64,000 bases of DNA. Origin: Salmonirosea aquatica. GTDB taxonomy: Bacteria > Bacteroidota > Bacteroidia > Cytophagales > Spirosomataceae. A program made the translations under genes and the position numbers. Positions 17,558 to 27,469 of the stretch are shown one piece after another; position 1 is the first letter of the stretch, and every line of letters begins with the position of its first letter. A model generated the notes under the pieces. The model ran no database searches. It was not told where the DNA came from and worked only from the letters and a program-made list of their open reading frames with translations. The DNA lies in contig NZ_WHLY01000002.1 in assembly GCF_009296315.1 (NCBI RefSeq), positions 6,050,501 to 6,114,500 on the forward strand, given 5' to 3'.

Positions 17558-19011
17558 ATGAAAAAAATACAACATAAGATTTTATCACTGGCGTTGATAG
17601 CCATTTGTTTGATTCCAACGGGTTGTCAGGAATTTTTGGCCGAGGAAGTATACACCCAGTATTCTCCACAGGATTTCCTCAAGAATGAAGACGGTATCAA
17701 AAAGGTACTCTATGGAGCGTACAGCCGTCTTCAAGTAAACAACGGCATGCGCGAAGATCAGTGGACTCTGTCCGAATTTCCGACCGACATGACGCTGGAA
17801 AGTGGCGGGCAGTTTGAGAAAGACGCTCTACCCTTTATTAATTTTCAATGGGATGCCTCTTCTGCCTTTTTACGCTCAATCTGGGTGCAGATGTACACGG
17901 CGGTACGTGATGCGAATGTGTTGTTGGAAAACATCGACCAGATCACTTCCATACCTCCAGCCAAGCTGGCGCAGTACAAGGCGGAAGGTCAGTTCATCCG
18001 GGCCGAAGCATTTGCCCATCTACATCGCTATTTCGGTCCTGTACCCTTGGTTTTGACCACCAGTACGGACGACCTCCAGCCGGCCCGACCTACCAACGAA
18101 GATTTCATCGCCTTCGTGGCCAGCGAATTGACCCAGTCCGCTCAAAACCTTCCCGTGACGCAAGACTTGCGGGGCAAAGCCGACAAAGGTACCGCCCTGG
18201 CCGTGCTGACTAAGTTTTATCTCAACACCAAACAGTGGCAGAAAGCGGCCGATGCAGCCAAAGAACTTATGGATTTGAAAAAATACAAGCTGTATCCCGA
18301 GATTGAAAATCTGTTTGCCGTCCAGAATGAGATAAACGATGAGTTCATTTACATCTATCCCTGTTTGGCTCAGGGGCCGGGCAATCTATACATGCCTCAC
18401 GCTTTCCCCCCAATTACCCCATTCAGAGCAATTGGATCAATTACGGAGCGCAGTTCAGAACATATACAAGTTTTTATAAGACTTTCGACCCCGCTGACCG
18501 TCGCCTGCGGATGTTCGTGACCGAGTATACCGACACCAAAGGTGTCAAACAGAAATTACTGGAAGATGCCAATGGCAAACCCCTCGACAACGCCCGAAGC
18601 TTTAAGTACACACCCGATCCCAATGCGATTTCTCAGAACAATGGCAATGATATTCCCGAGATCCGCTATGCCGATATTCTTTTAAGTCGTGCCGAGGCTT
18701 TGAATGAACTGTCAGGTCCGACCCAGGAATCCATTGACCTCATCAATCAGGTACGTACCCGGGCCGCCGTTCCAGCTCTCTCGCTGGCGGACTTTTCTAC
18801 CAAAGAACAACTTCGGGACCATTTGTTGAAAGAGCGGGGCTGGGAATTTTTCACCGAGGGCAAACGACGTGAAGATATGATTCGGATGGGTACCTTCATC
18901 AGTAATGCCGTAGCCCGTGGTAAGAATGCCCAACCTTTTCATGTCCTCTACCCCCTACCCCAGTCCGAAATTGAAGCTAACCCTAACCTCAAGCAAAACG
19001 AGGGGTACTAA
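17558..19011 (+). CDS. SusD/RagB-type outer-membrane lipoprotein (frameshifted in this sequence)
   Basis: Restoring one C in the run 18406-18411 joins two frames into a protein of about 484 residues. The signal peptide ends in a lipobox (LIPTGCQEF). The SusD helical core includes 'WVQMYTAVRDANVLLENID', 'GQFIRAEAFAHLHRYFGPVPLVL', 'FIYIYPCLAQGPGNLYMP' and the C-terminal 'IRYADILLSRAEALNEL' and 'LRDHLLKERGWEFFTEGKRREDMIRMG'. It binds glycan at the cell surface and caps the SusC channel. It lies 20 bases downstream of susC in the same operon. Confidence 0.9.
18406..18411 (+). other. Frameshift point in the susD-like gene (one C missing)
   Basis: Six C are present and seven restore the frame, giving the segment 'PPNYPIQSNWINYGAQ' as expected for SusD proteins. 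Frame 1 stops at 18520. Confidence 0.85.
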
Positions 19012-19056
19012 ACTTCTACAGTATCTTGGGAAAAAATAGTCTTAAATTCAATATGC

Positions 19057-20549
19057 ATGGGTTTACTAGTTGATAAAAAAGCAGGTGTTTTTGGTTTCGT
19101 TTTGGCTTGTTGTGTCGTGGGGGTTCTGGGATTTTCCAATGATAAATCCCGGGTGCCCCCTGCCAAACCCAACATTCTATTCATTCTGGTGGATGATCTG
19201 GGTTGGACAGATATCGGGGCCTTTGGTAGTACTTTTTACGAAACGCCCAATATCGATGCGCTGACCCAAAAAGGCATGAAATTCACCAATGCCTATGCGG
19301 CTTGTCCGGTATGCTCGCCGACCCGAGCCAGCATCATGACGGGCAAGTACCCCGCGCGCCTGAATACGACGGATTGGTTCGGAGCCCCTCAACCAACTAC
19401 AGTCAGCAAGCATTGGACCAGGGATAAACCGCTTTTGCCGGCAGAGTACCTTGAGAATCTCCCCTTAACCGAAACAACCCTGGCCGAAGCTCTGAAAAAC
19501 AACGGATACGGTACCTTTTTCGCCGGAAAGTGGCACTTGGGCGAATCTCCGGAATTCTGGCCGGAACAGCAGGGATTCGATATCAATAAAGGAGGCTATT
19601 GGGCTGGCTCACCACGTGGCAACCACTACTTTACCCCTTATGACAATCCCCGGCTTACCGATGGCCCCCGGGTGAAAATCTAACCCTACGCCTGGCCGAC
19701 GAAACAGTTTCTTACATCGAGCAACACAAATCCGAACCCTTCTTGGCCTACCTATCTTTTTATGCGGTACATAATCCACTAGGGGCACCGAAGGAACTGG
19801 TGGACAAATACACCGAAAAAAGGAAACGGATGGGGCTGAATGACCAATATGGAAAGGAAGGGGAAAGCAAAGTCCGGCTGAACCAGAGTTTACCCGTCTA
19901 CGCGGCCCTGGTGGAAAACATGGATCGTGCGGTGGGTAAAGTGCTGACATCCCTGAAAAAAAATGGGCTGGACCGAAATACAATCGTCATATTCATGTCG
20001 GATAACGGCGGATTATCAACAGCAGAAGGCCAGCCTACCACCAACCTACCCCTTCGGGCTGGTAAAGGGTGGCTATATGAAGGAGGCATTCGTGAACCCA
20101 TGGTAGTCTACTGGCCGGGCGTGACAAAATCAGGATCGAGAAGCGATATGCCGGTCATTAGTACTGATTTTTACCCTTCACTTTTGGAAATGGCCGGATT
20201 GCCCACTTTGCCCAAGCAACACGTCGATGGCATGAGCATGGTACCCCTCCTGAAAGGAAAAACCATGAAGCGAGGTCCGATTTATTGGCATTATCCCCAC
20301 TACGGCAATCAGGGTGGGTCTCCGGGTTCGGCCGTACGGGATGGCGACTGGAAACTGATCGAATGGTTTGAGAAAGAGCGTGGTTTAGAGCTTTACAACC
20401 TTAAAAACGACATTGGCGAACACATTAACCTGGCGGCTAAAAATCCTGAAAAAACTCGAGTACTGCATGAAATGCTAAAAAAATGGCGTCAGGAAGTAGA
20501 CGCTCAAATGCCCAGTCGTAATCCTATGGCGGCCAAAGCGGGTAAATGA
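19057..20549 (+). CDS. Sulfatase, arylsulfatase type (frameshifted in this sequence)
   Basis: Adding one C at the run 19665-19669 gives a single protein of about 497 residues. A signal peptide (about 8-28) is followed by the metal-binding 'NILFILVDDLGWTD', the formylglycine site CSPTRAS (Cys about 87) inside 'AACPVCSPTRASIMTGKYP', 'FAGKWHLGE', and 'IVIFMSDNGG'. It hydrolyses sulfate esters in the periplasm or at the surface. Cys must be matured by a formylglycine-generating enzyme that is not in this window. It follows susCD by 45 bases, suggesting that the locus handles a sulfated glycan or sulfated host/algal sugar. Confidence 0.9.
19665..19669 (+). other. Frameshift point in the sulfatase gene (one C missing)
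   Basis: The sequence is CCCCC followed by GGG. A sixth C changes 'GPRVKI-stop' to 'GPPGENLTLRLADETV', which connects to the downstream frame. Confidence 0.85.
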
Positions 20550-20552
20550 AGT

Positions 20553-20579
20553 ACCTTAATTCTTTTCAAATATTAAGGT
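20553..20579 (+). terminator. Weak hairpin after the sulfatase gene
   Basis: An eight-base stem ACCTTAAT (20553-20560) / ATTAAGGT (20572-20579) lies four bases after the stop. It is AT-rich with only a short T-tract, so the call is tentative. Confidence 0.3.
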
Positions 20580-20679
20580 TTAAAAGTACGCGCGAGGTTG
20601 TAAACTGACAGTATTCTAAACGGATTCTATTCGCCTTTACCTGTTGCATTGAAGCAACAATCCTCATCACGACACAAAA

Positions 20680-20706
20680 AATCCCCAAGCAAATTGCTTG
20701 GGGATT
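20680..20706 (-). terminator. Terminator of the tRNA-Leu gene
   Basis: A perfect palindrome (AATCCCCAAGCAA and its complement around 20693) is followed on the - strand by a run of T (20674-20679 complement). It lies nine bases beyond the tRNA 3' end. Confidence 0.8.
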
Positions 20707-20714
20707 CGTCCCAG

Positions 20715-20798
20715 TACCCGGAGCCGGAGTCGAACCGGCACGAGTGTAACCTCATTGGTGTTTGAGACCAACGCGTCTACCAATTCCGCCATCCGGGC
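20715..20798 (-). tRNA. tRNA-Leu, anticodon CAA
   Basis: An 84-base tRNA. The acceptor stem is GCCCGGA with TCCGGGT (first pair G-U). The anticodon stem TTGGT/ACCAA encloses the loop CTCAAAC, so the anticodon is CAA, reading UUG. A variable arm of class II size and the T-arm GCCGG-TTCGACT-CCGGC are present. The discriminator is A, and CCA is not encoded. Confidence 0.95.
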
Positions 20799-20873
20799 AT
20801 CTTGTTTCTGCTTTGGGATTGCAAAATTAGCCAGATTGGGCTATTTCCCAATATCCTTTGAGAAATTATTTTG

Positions 20874-22117
20874 TTATTCGTACCGAAGTGCCTCGATGGG
20901 GTCCAATCGAGAGGCCTTAATGGCGGGATAAATTCCGGAAATAACCCCTACAAAAACACATACCAGAATTCCCAGGAACATCCAAAACCACGGGACAATG
21001 AATTGACTATCGGTGCTTATGGAGGTAGAAATGATATTGCCAATCCCAATGCCCAGCAGCAATCCCGCCAAACCACCTAAAATACAGATAACGATGGCTT
21101 CGATCAGGAACTGGAGTCGGATTACCCGGGGGTAGCCCCCAATGATTTCCTGATGCCAATTTCGCGCGTGCGTTCGGTAACTGAAACCATCATGATGTTC
21201 ATCAACGCGATAGACGCTCCTAACAAAGTAATAATTCCGATCCCGAAACCACCCATACGGAGATAACCAGTAATATTTTCAAAATCTTTGGCCAAGGCAT
21301 CGGCACGCTGAATTTCAAACGAATCCTGTTTTCCCAATTGATCACCTCTTACTCTTCGCATGAGGCCGCGGGCCTCCTCAATAATGTACTCGCCGTCGTT
21401 GGATTTGGGGGCTGAGGCAGTGATCTCAAAGGTCAAGGCTCGGTTAGCGGCCAGCGCTCTTCCCGTTTCCAAGGGAACAATGATGAGTCGATCGGCGTCG
21501 GTACCCCCACCAAGCGATCCCTTTTTTGCAAGGACTGCAATAATCTTAAATTGTCCACCCATAAAACTGATTTCTTTATTCAAAGGCTCCTCGCGATCAA
21601 ATAAACTGTTGACTACCTCCTGGCCTACGATCGCTACGTTCAATGAATTCTCTAAGTCCGATTTATTGAAATTTCTTCCCTTACTGACTGAATACCCTTT
21701 GATGGCAAGATAGTCCTGGTCTGCCCCAATAATGCGCACATTGGGATTTGTTTTCTTTGAAAGGTACTTGACCTGGACGGCCCCGCCTACATTGGTAGCC
21801 AGGGAAACATTGGCATCGAAATCCTGTCGGAAATGGTTAGCAAACTGCGTTGCTTCATGGTAATTGATATCTTCAAACTGCTTCCTTCGCCGTCCACCAG
21901 ACCGCCTCTGATCCTGAGAGTAATTGGAAACGCTGAATGTATTAGCCCCCAGATCGGCAAAACTACTGTTGACCGAACTCTGAATCCCATCAATGGCCGT
22001 CAGGATTCCTACCAGAGAAGTAATACCGATGGCGATGATCAGTGCTGTCAGTACTGTCCTAAGCATGTTGGATTGAATAGAGCGCAGACTCTCACTAATG
22101 TTTTCTCGTATATTCAT
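20874..22117 (-). CDS. MacB/FtsX-type ABC transporter permease (frameshifted in this sequence)
   Basis: Two frames on the - strand join into about 414 residues when one base is added at the run 21128-21132. An N-terminal helix (about 15-38, 'LRTVLTALIIAIGITSLVGIL') is followed by a MacB_PCD periplasmic domain of about 220 residues, and then the FtsX-like domain with three helices, including 'NIMMVSVTERTREIGIRKSLGATP' and a C-terminal 'GIYPAIKASRLDPIEALRYE'. Such permeases work with a LolD/MacB-like ATPase in lipoprotein release or mechanotransmission at the inner membrane. No ATPase is adjacent. The gene is divergent from the exported protein at 22204. Confidence 0.88.
21128..21132 (-). other. 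Frameshift point in the macB-type permease gene
   Basis: On the + strand the run is CCC followed by GGGGG. One more base in the G-run turns 'GATPG-stop' into 'GATPRVIRLQFLIEAIVI', which leads straight into the downstream frame. Confidence 0.85.
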
Positions 22118-22203
22118 GGGCCAAACCGTGCATTTTGCACAATATTTGTATAAATTTCGTTATGGAAGATATCAAAAAGTTTAATAAGGTAAAGCTGCAC
22201 AGG

Positions 22204-23487
22204 ATGCGACAAAGATTCAAACCGATGGTACGGCTGTTTGTTCCGCTTATCATTTTTTTAGGCATATCTGCCCATTCCATGGCCAATCGGTTGCTGATTC
22301 CGATGGATGCTACCCAAAAAAACCATTTGAAAGCGTATGGAGTTGCCTTCTGGATTTTAAAAGCCTATAATACTGAACTTGACTGGCTGCTCAACTACCG
22401 CGGAGGTAGTTTTATGGTGACCTACACCCAGAAATTTGCTACCGAAATGACTATCCGTGGCGTTAGTTTTGACGTGATTTCAGAAGGTCAGGCCAGTCAG
22501 ATTTTGAGCGAAATTTCTGCGCCCGACGCCAACATGGACGCCGTTAAACTTCAAAAAGCCCCCCGCATTGCGGTATACTCGCCCAAGTCGAAACAACCCT
22601 GGGACGATGCCGTTACCATGGTACTTACCTATGCCGAAATTCCTTACGACGTGGTGTTTGATGAGGAAGTACTGAAAGGCAAATTGCCCGAGTACGATTG
22701 GCTGCACCTCCACCACGAGGATTTTACGGGCCAATACGGCAAATTTTACACCTTTAAAGATTACCCCTGGTACCGCGAGCAAAAACGGGAAGCAGAGCAG
22801 ATTGCCGAAAAATTTAATTTTTCTAAAGTTTCGCTAATGAAGCTGGCCGTTGTGAAAAAAATCCAGGAATTCGTTGCAGGCGGTGGATTTATGTTCGCGA
22901 TGTGCAACGCTACCGACACATTCGATCTGGCCATTGCGGCTGCAGGAGTTGACATTGTGGAGACACCCTATGATGGTGATCCGGCGGACCCAGCCGCCAA
23001 TAACAAGCTCAATTTCGAGAACACTTTTGCATTTAAGGATTTCAAAACCTACACCGATCCTTATATCATCGAATTCTCGACCATCGATAACCAACCGCAG
23101 GAGCGTGAAATGAGTGAAGATAACGACTATTTTACGCTCTTCCAGTTTTCAGCCAAATGGGATCCCATCCCAACGATGTTGACGCAGAACCACCAGACTT
23201 TGATCAAAGGTTTTTTGGGGCAAACTACCGCCTTCAAAAATCAGTACATCAAGCCCGATGTGGTGATTATGGCCGAAACCAAACAAGCCGGAGAAGCTCG
23301 CTACATTCATGGTACCTACGGAAAGGGATTCTTTACATTTTACGGAGGCCATGACCCCGAAGACTACCAACATCGCATTGGCGAAGAACCTACCGATCTT
23401 AATCTGCACCCCAACTCAGCAGGGTACCGCCTTATCTTGAACAACATTCTGTTCCCGGCCGCCAAGAAGAAAAAACTAAAAACCTAA
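22204..23487 (+). CDS. Exported GATase-like protein of the Bacteroidota 'asparagine synthetase B' annotation group
   Basis: About 427 residues. The chosen ATG (22204) gives a signal peptide, with a hydrophobic core 'LFVPLIIFLGISAHSMA'. ATGs at 22162 and 22225 are alternatives. Residues about 120-400 have the look of a class I glutamine amidotransferase/ThuA-like fold: 'RIAVYSPKSKQPWDDAVTMVL', 'YDWLHLHHEDFTGQYG', 'VAGGGFMFAMCNATDTFDLA' (candidate nucleophile Cys) and 'GKGFFTFYGGHDPEDYQH'. Related Bacteroidota proteins are often labelled asparagine synthetase B, but no synthetase domain is visible and the export signal argues against that role. The true function is unknown. Confidence 0.65.
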   Translation: MRQRFKPMVRLFVPLIIFLGISAHSMANRLLIPMDATQKNHLKAYGVAFWILKAYNTELDWLLNYRGGSFMVTYTQKFATEMTIRGVSFDVISEGQASQILSEISAPDANMDAVKLQKAPRIAVYSPKSKQPWDDAVTMVLTYAEIPYDVVFDEEVLKGKLPEYDWLHLHHEDFTGQYGKFYTFKDYPWYREQKREAEQIAEKFNFSKVSLMKLAVVKKIQEFVAGGGFMFAMCNATDTFDLAIAAAGVDIVETPYDGDPADPAANNKLNFENTFAFKDFKTYTDPYIIEFSTIDNQPQEREMSEDNDYFTLFQFSAKWDPIPTMLTQNHQTLIKGFLGQTTAFKNQYIKPDVVIMAETKQAGEARYIHGTYGKGFFTFYGGHDPEDYQHRIGEEPTDLNLHPNSAGYRLILNNILFPAAKKKKLKT

Positions 23488-23537
23488 TAGCCCAAGCTTC
23501 TTATATTCTATAAAATAAAGGCAGGGTACCCTCCACA

Positions 23538-24578
23538 TTATTCAAGCCGGTACCACTCGCGCGCATTGCTTTTGGACTCTACATTCCGTTCGATCGAGTC
23601 GGGAAGCCTTGGAAAAAAGTCGATTCCAGTTATTTTTTCGATAGAATCTATGGGTACTACGAAGCTGCTCAAAGGGGCTTTGGAGGGCTCGTTATTGAGT
23701 AAAAATCCAATTCCTTTCACGTAGGGAGGATTTACATAGAGAATCACTTTATAAAATTGTTGTGGTACGGAAACCTTATTCAGACGCCCAATGGTTGGGA
23801 GTCCCGGTTTGAGAACCGGACCCGTCACTACATAGATCCGCTGATATTTAACGGCCCAGACACGCACCATTTTTTCTAGTTCCAGCCAGATTCCCCGGTT
23901 GAATTGCGGTTCCTGTGGACTAATATTGCTCATATAAAAGGTTTCCTTCATTACCTGATAGGAATTTTTAAAATCGGCGGCAGGAGCCAGATGGCCACGG
24001 TCGTACCCACTGCGGGTGTAGTCAGCTGTGACCGCAGTACCACTTTGAACCACCGGATCGGGCATGAATTGGTTGTCACGCTCCTCTCCCCCCTGAATCT
24101 GATCGGCCTGCAAGACATAGGCCACCCAGGCGGCTTGCTCGTATTGTTCTACATACCGAAGAGTATACCCTACCCGCCTTACCAATTGATCGTTGGAACT
24201 AATGGCTGGGAGAAAAAAATCGCGTTGGTTAACAATCCGGTTCAATTCCGCGTCCGAGACAGGTAGCTCCTGAGTTTTAGATTTTTCCTTGATCCCAGGG
24301 GTCGGCTTTTGAGCAGATGCACTTGGTGATGCAGGTATCTGCCGATCTACGGCCAGGGTATCCGGTAAAGTAGTTTTGCTCGAGGGTTCAGGTACCTTGT
24401 AGGGATTTTCAGGAGAATGCTCATCGGTGGTGAAAGCCGACTTAATCGTTTCCCAAAACTTTACCACCGGTTGCGATTTCCCTCCATAATGCAAGAACAA
24501 GCCTACTGTGAAAAACAGGATAAGTAGTAAAAGGGTATTGTTCGGCATTCGAAAACCACGACGCTTGTAGCTGGCCAT
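23538..24578 (-). CDS. DNA/RNA non-specific endonuclease (NUC1 family), membrane-anchored or secreted
   Basis: 346 residues. An N-terminal hydrophobic helix (about 13-30) and a Pro/Ser-rich linker of about 80 residues precede the nuclease domain. The active-site motif DRGH lies in 'RSGYDRGHLAPAADFK', and the metal-binding Asn region is 'NISPQEPQFNRGIWLELE'. Family members degrade DNA and RNA outside the cytoplasm with a divalent metal. The helix could be a signal anchor or an uncleaved signal peptide. The gene stands alone. Confidence 0.88.
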   Translation of the reverse strand: MASYKRRGFRMPNNTLLLLILFFTVGLFLHYGGKSQPVVKFWETIKSAFTTDEHSPENPYKVPEPSSKTTLPDTLAVDRQIPASPSASAQKPTPGIKEKSKTQELPVSDAELNRIVNQRDFFLPAISSNDQLVRRVGYTLRYVEQYEQAAWVAYVLQADQIQGGEERDNQFMPDPVVQSGTAVTADYTRSGYDRGHLAPAADFKNSYQVMKETFYMSNISPQEPQFNRGIWLELEKMVRVWAVKYQRIYVVTGPVLKPGLPTIGRLNKVSVPQQFYKVILYVNPPYVKGIGFLLNNEPSKAPLSSFVVPIDSIEKITGIDFFPRLPDSIERNVESKSNAREWYRLE

Positions 24579-24682
24579 CCTACTGATATTGAGTATAGGG
24601 GTTGAATGAAATTAGGGACAAATTCACCTACAAATGTAATGCAATTTACCACGAAGACCGCCCGGCCTAAGCCTGGGTAGTC

Positions 24683-24690
24683 TATCTTTG
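24683..24690 (+). promoter_or_regulatory. -7 box (TATCTTTG) that helps set the start of the next gene
   Basis: TATCTTTG matches TAnnTTTG exactly. Transcription should begin about seven bases downstream, near 24697, so the ATG at 24718 is a better start than those at or before 24697. Confidence 0.55.
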
Positions 24691-24717
24691 TCGCGAATGG
24701 CAGTAAGTTATCAATCC

Positions 24718-25998
24718 ATGCGCTTAGTAATCATTGGTGGAGGGGCGGCTGGTTTCATGGCGGCCGTTACGGCAGCACAAACCAATCCCGAGGCCCAAAT
24801 AACAATTCTTGAAAAGAACCGGACGGTACTCAATAAAGTCCGGATTTCGGGCGGTGGACGTTGCAATGTCACCCATGCCTGTTACGATCATCGCGCCCTG
24901 GCATCCCAGTATCCGCGGGGCGAATCACTACTTCGAAAACTTCTACCGCTTTTTGACGTTCGATCCACGATTTTCTGGTTCGAATCCAAAGGGGTACCTC
25001 TTAAAGTAGAGTCCGATGGTCGTATGTTTCCCGAAAGCAATTCATCGGAAACAATCATCACTTGCCTCCTCGCTCAAGCCGCTACACACCATATTCAGGT
25101 TCGCACCAGCACAGGAGTTCAATCATTCACATATTCTTTTCAGGAAGAAACGGAAAATACGTTCAATCTACTTCTCCAAAACGGAGAGACAATAACCGCC
25201 GATCGTTTGCTGATCGCTACCGGGGGACACCCCCAACGCAAAGGATTTGACTGGGTAGCGGAGCACGGGCACCGGATCGAAACACCTCTTCCTTCTTTGT
25301 TTACATTCAATGTGCCCCAAAATTATTTAAAACCTTTGTCGGGCGTTTCAATGCAGGATACCGCATTGAAAATCATGGGTACCCCATTAGAATGGCGTGG
25401 CCCCTTGCTCATCACACATTGGGGTTTCAGCGGACCGGCAGTTCTGAAACTTTCGGCCTGGGGCGCGCGCGAACTTGCTGCCAGGAATTACGACTTTGTA
25501 CTTCGCATCAACTGGTTGCCTGCGCTCACGCAACAGGAGATACGTCAGGAACTTCTGGCCCAAAAGGGTACCTCACCGAAACAAATGGCAGCTACCCAGG
25601 CCCGCTTCGGAGTCCCGCACCGTCTGTGGAAAGCCCTGCTAGAGAAAGCGGACATCGAGCCAACGCTCCGTTGGCTCGATGTCTCGAATAAAGGTATCAA
25701 TAGATTGGTCGATTTGTTGACCAATAGTCAGTTCAACATTCAGGGAAAAAGTACTTACAAAGAAGAATTCGTTACGGCAGGAGGAGTGAGTCTGTCAGAG
25801 GTAAATCCTATGACATTGGAAAGCGTAAGGGTACCTGGACTTTATTTTGCCGGGGAAATTCTGGATGTAGATGGAATAACGGGAGGATTTAATTTTCAGA
25901 ATGCCTGGACTACGGGCTATATTGCAGGAAAAATGATAGGCACATCCCAAGACCCCATTCTTACGCGAAACTCGACAGATGACTCTACAACAGATTGA
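24718..25998 (+). CDS. HI0933/YhiN-family flavoprotein (NAD(P)/FAD-dependent oxidoreductase)
   Basis: About 426 residues from the ATG at 24718, with the FAD-binding motif [17 protein letters not shown] at the very N-terminus, '[15 protein letters not shown]' (about 45-60), '[22 protein letters not shown]' and the C-terminal '[31 protein letters not shown]'. This is the BaiN/RdsA family, where characterised members act as flavin oxidoreductases. The substrate here is unknown. The 3' end overlaps the next gene by 20 bases, so the two are probably co-transcribed. Confidence 0.87.
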   Translation: MRLVIIGGGAAGFMAAVTAAQTNPEAQITILEKNRTVLNKVRISGGGRCNVTHACYDHRALASQYPRGESLLRKLLPLFDVRSTIFWFESKGVPLKVESDGRMFPESNSSETIITCLLAQAATHHIQVRTSTGVQSFTYSFQEETENTFNLLLQNGETITADRLLIATGGHPQRKGFDWVAEHGHRIETPLPSLFTFNVPQNYLKPLSGVSMQDTALKIMGTPLEWRGPLLITHWGFSGPAVLKLSAWGARELAARNYDFVLRINWLPALTQQEIRQELLAQKGTSPKQMAATQARFGVPHRLWKALLEKADIEPTLRWLDVSNKGINRLVDLLTNSQFNIQGKSTYKEEFVTAGGVSLSEVNPMTLESVRVPGLYFAGEILDVDGITGGFNFQNAWTTGYIAGKMIGTSQDPILTRNSTDDSTTD

Positions 25999-26800
25999 AG
26001 AAACCGCCACCTACCTTTCCCAGGCTACCCAGGGTTTCAAACCCGAAATCGGCATCATTCTGGGAACGGGTTTGGGTTCACTGGTTGGTGACATCGAGGT
26101 GGAATATGCGATAGATTATTCCGACATCCCCCACTTTCCAGTTGCCACCGTTGAGTTCCATTCCGGGAAATTGTTTTTCGGTACGCTCTCCGGAAAAAAA
26201 GTGATTTGCATGCAGGGAAGATTCCACTACTATGAGGGGTATAGCATGCCACAAGTCGTTTTTCCAGTGAGGGTTATGAAAGTATTGGGGGTACATACTC
26301 TTCTGGTATCCAATGCCGCTGGCGGGCTGAACTCCCTTTACAAACTCAGTGACCTGATGATCATCAGGGATCACATTAGTCTTTTTTTACCCAACAATCC
26401 CCTGATTGGTAAGAATATCGACGAGTTGGGAGATCGTTTTCCCGACATGTGCGATCCCTACGATCCGGCCCTCGTGGCCATGGCCCTTGGTATCGCCCGG
26501 GAACAGGAAATCAAAGCTCATGCCGGAGTATATGTAAGCGTACCGGGCCCTCACCTCGAGACACGGGCTGAATACCGATTACTCCGGATGCTGGGAGCCG
26601 ATGCGGTAGGCATGAGTACTGTACCTGAGATCATTGCCGCCCGCCAGATGAACCTACGCTGTTTTGGGCTATCAGTAATCACTGATTTGGGAATTCCCGA
26701 AACCCTCGAGAAAACGGACATTGCTAAGATTATTCAGGCTGCCGAAGCCGCTGAGCCAAACATGACCCTCCTGATCCGGGAAATGATCGCCCGGTTGTAG
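25979..26800 (+). CDS. punA: Purine nucleoside phosphorylase
   Basis: 273 residues, a trimeric type PNP. Phosphate and purine contacts are visible in '[17 protein letters not shown]', '[29 protein letters not shown]', '[11 protein letters not shown]' and '[19 protein letters not shown]'. It splits inosine and guanosine with phosphate into base and ribose-1-phosphate in the cytoplasm. The length and the late Asn/Asp segment 'SVITDLG' fit the guanosine/inosine-specific group. It overlaps the flavoprotein gene by 20 bases. Confidence 0.93.
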   Translation: MTLQQIEETATYLSQATQGFKPEIGIILGTGLGSLVGDIEVEYAIDYSDIPHFPVATVEFHSGKLFFGTLSGKKVICMQGRFHYYEGYSMPQVVFPVRVMKVLGVHTLLVSNAAGGLNSLYKLSDLMIIRDHISLFLPNNPLIGKNIDELGDRFPDMCDPYDPALVAMALGIAREQEIKAHAGVYVSVPGPHLETRAEYRLLRMLGADAVGMSTVPEIIAARQMNLRCFGLSVITDLGIPETLEKTDIAKIIQAAEAAEPNMTLLIREMIARL

Positions 26801-26853
26801 GGAATCCTTGGGCTGGTGTTGGTGAGAGGATTGAATACACTCAACGCAAAAAA

Positions 26854-26882
26854 GACAGGTAGAGAAATTTTCTCTACCTGTC
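26854..26882 (-). terminator. Terminator of the 127-residue protein gene
   Basis: A 13-base stem GACAGGTAGAGAA (26854-26866) with TTCTCTACCTGTC (26870-26882) is followed on the - strand by a T-run (26848-26853 complement). It can also end punA read-through from the + strand, but the T-run faces the - strand gene. Confidence 0.8.
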
Positions 26883-26910
26883 AGATATAGGTTGGATAGT
26901 ATAGGGTACC

Positions 26911-27294
26911 TCAGCTGATTTTGACTACTTCAGCGGGAATATTATGCTGGCTCACGATATCACGGGTGTACCGTACATGACCACGCGGAGCCATCAAGTA
27001 AAGTTTGCCACCTTTCATGCTGGCTAGCTCGCTTAGCAGTTTCCACTTGGAAATATCCTTCATCAACTTGTCGGTTTTCATGGATACTTCCAAATAGTGC
27101 TTATTAAACATATTCACCCCCGTAACATCGGGTGTAAACACTTGATTGTCTTGGGTACGCTCATAGGATTTGGGAGTTTCGTAGCCTTCGATGTTAGCCC
27201 TAATTTCTTTAAATCCGTGAGATTGAGCCCACTTGACAACATTTTCAATGAATCCGTCTTTTTCCATAAACACGCGAATATTTGTACCTTCCAT
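26911..27294 (-). CDS. Conserved hypothetical protein, possible degenerate PD-(D/E)xK fold
   Basis: 127 residues, soluble, basic, no signal peptide. The middle part reads 'TPDVTGVNMFNKHYLEVSMKTD' in two halves around residue 60: a Pro-Asp, then 12 residues later an Glu-Val-Ser-Met-Lys strand. That spacing recalls PD-(D/E)xK nuclease cores, but the second site is ExxxK instead of (D/E)xK. The C-terminal 'GGKLYLMAPRGHVRYTRDIV' would fit the next strand and helix. I do not recognise a named family. It has its own terminator and no linked gene. Confidence 0.6.
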   Translation of the reverse strand: MEGTNIRVFMEKDGFIENVVKWAQSHGFKEIRANIEGYETPKSYERTQDNQVFTPDVTGVNMFNKHYLEVSMKTDKLMKDISKWKLLSELASMKGGKLYLMAPRGHVRYTRDIVSQHNIPAEVVKIS

Positions 27295-27469
27295 TCTTGC
27301 AGGAAAGTGGTTAAATGATGATTTGAATCGGAGGAAATGAATGAGTTGAAAGTTGATCCGTCCTGAAATATCAGATCAAATTATTCAGATATTCTGCAAT
27401 TTACGAAGAATATCTCTGAATTCCAATTTATTAGCCTTTTTTCTCTACTTCCGGTCAACAACCAATTGC

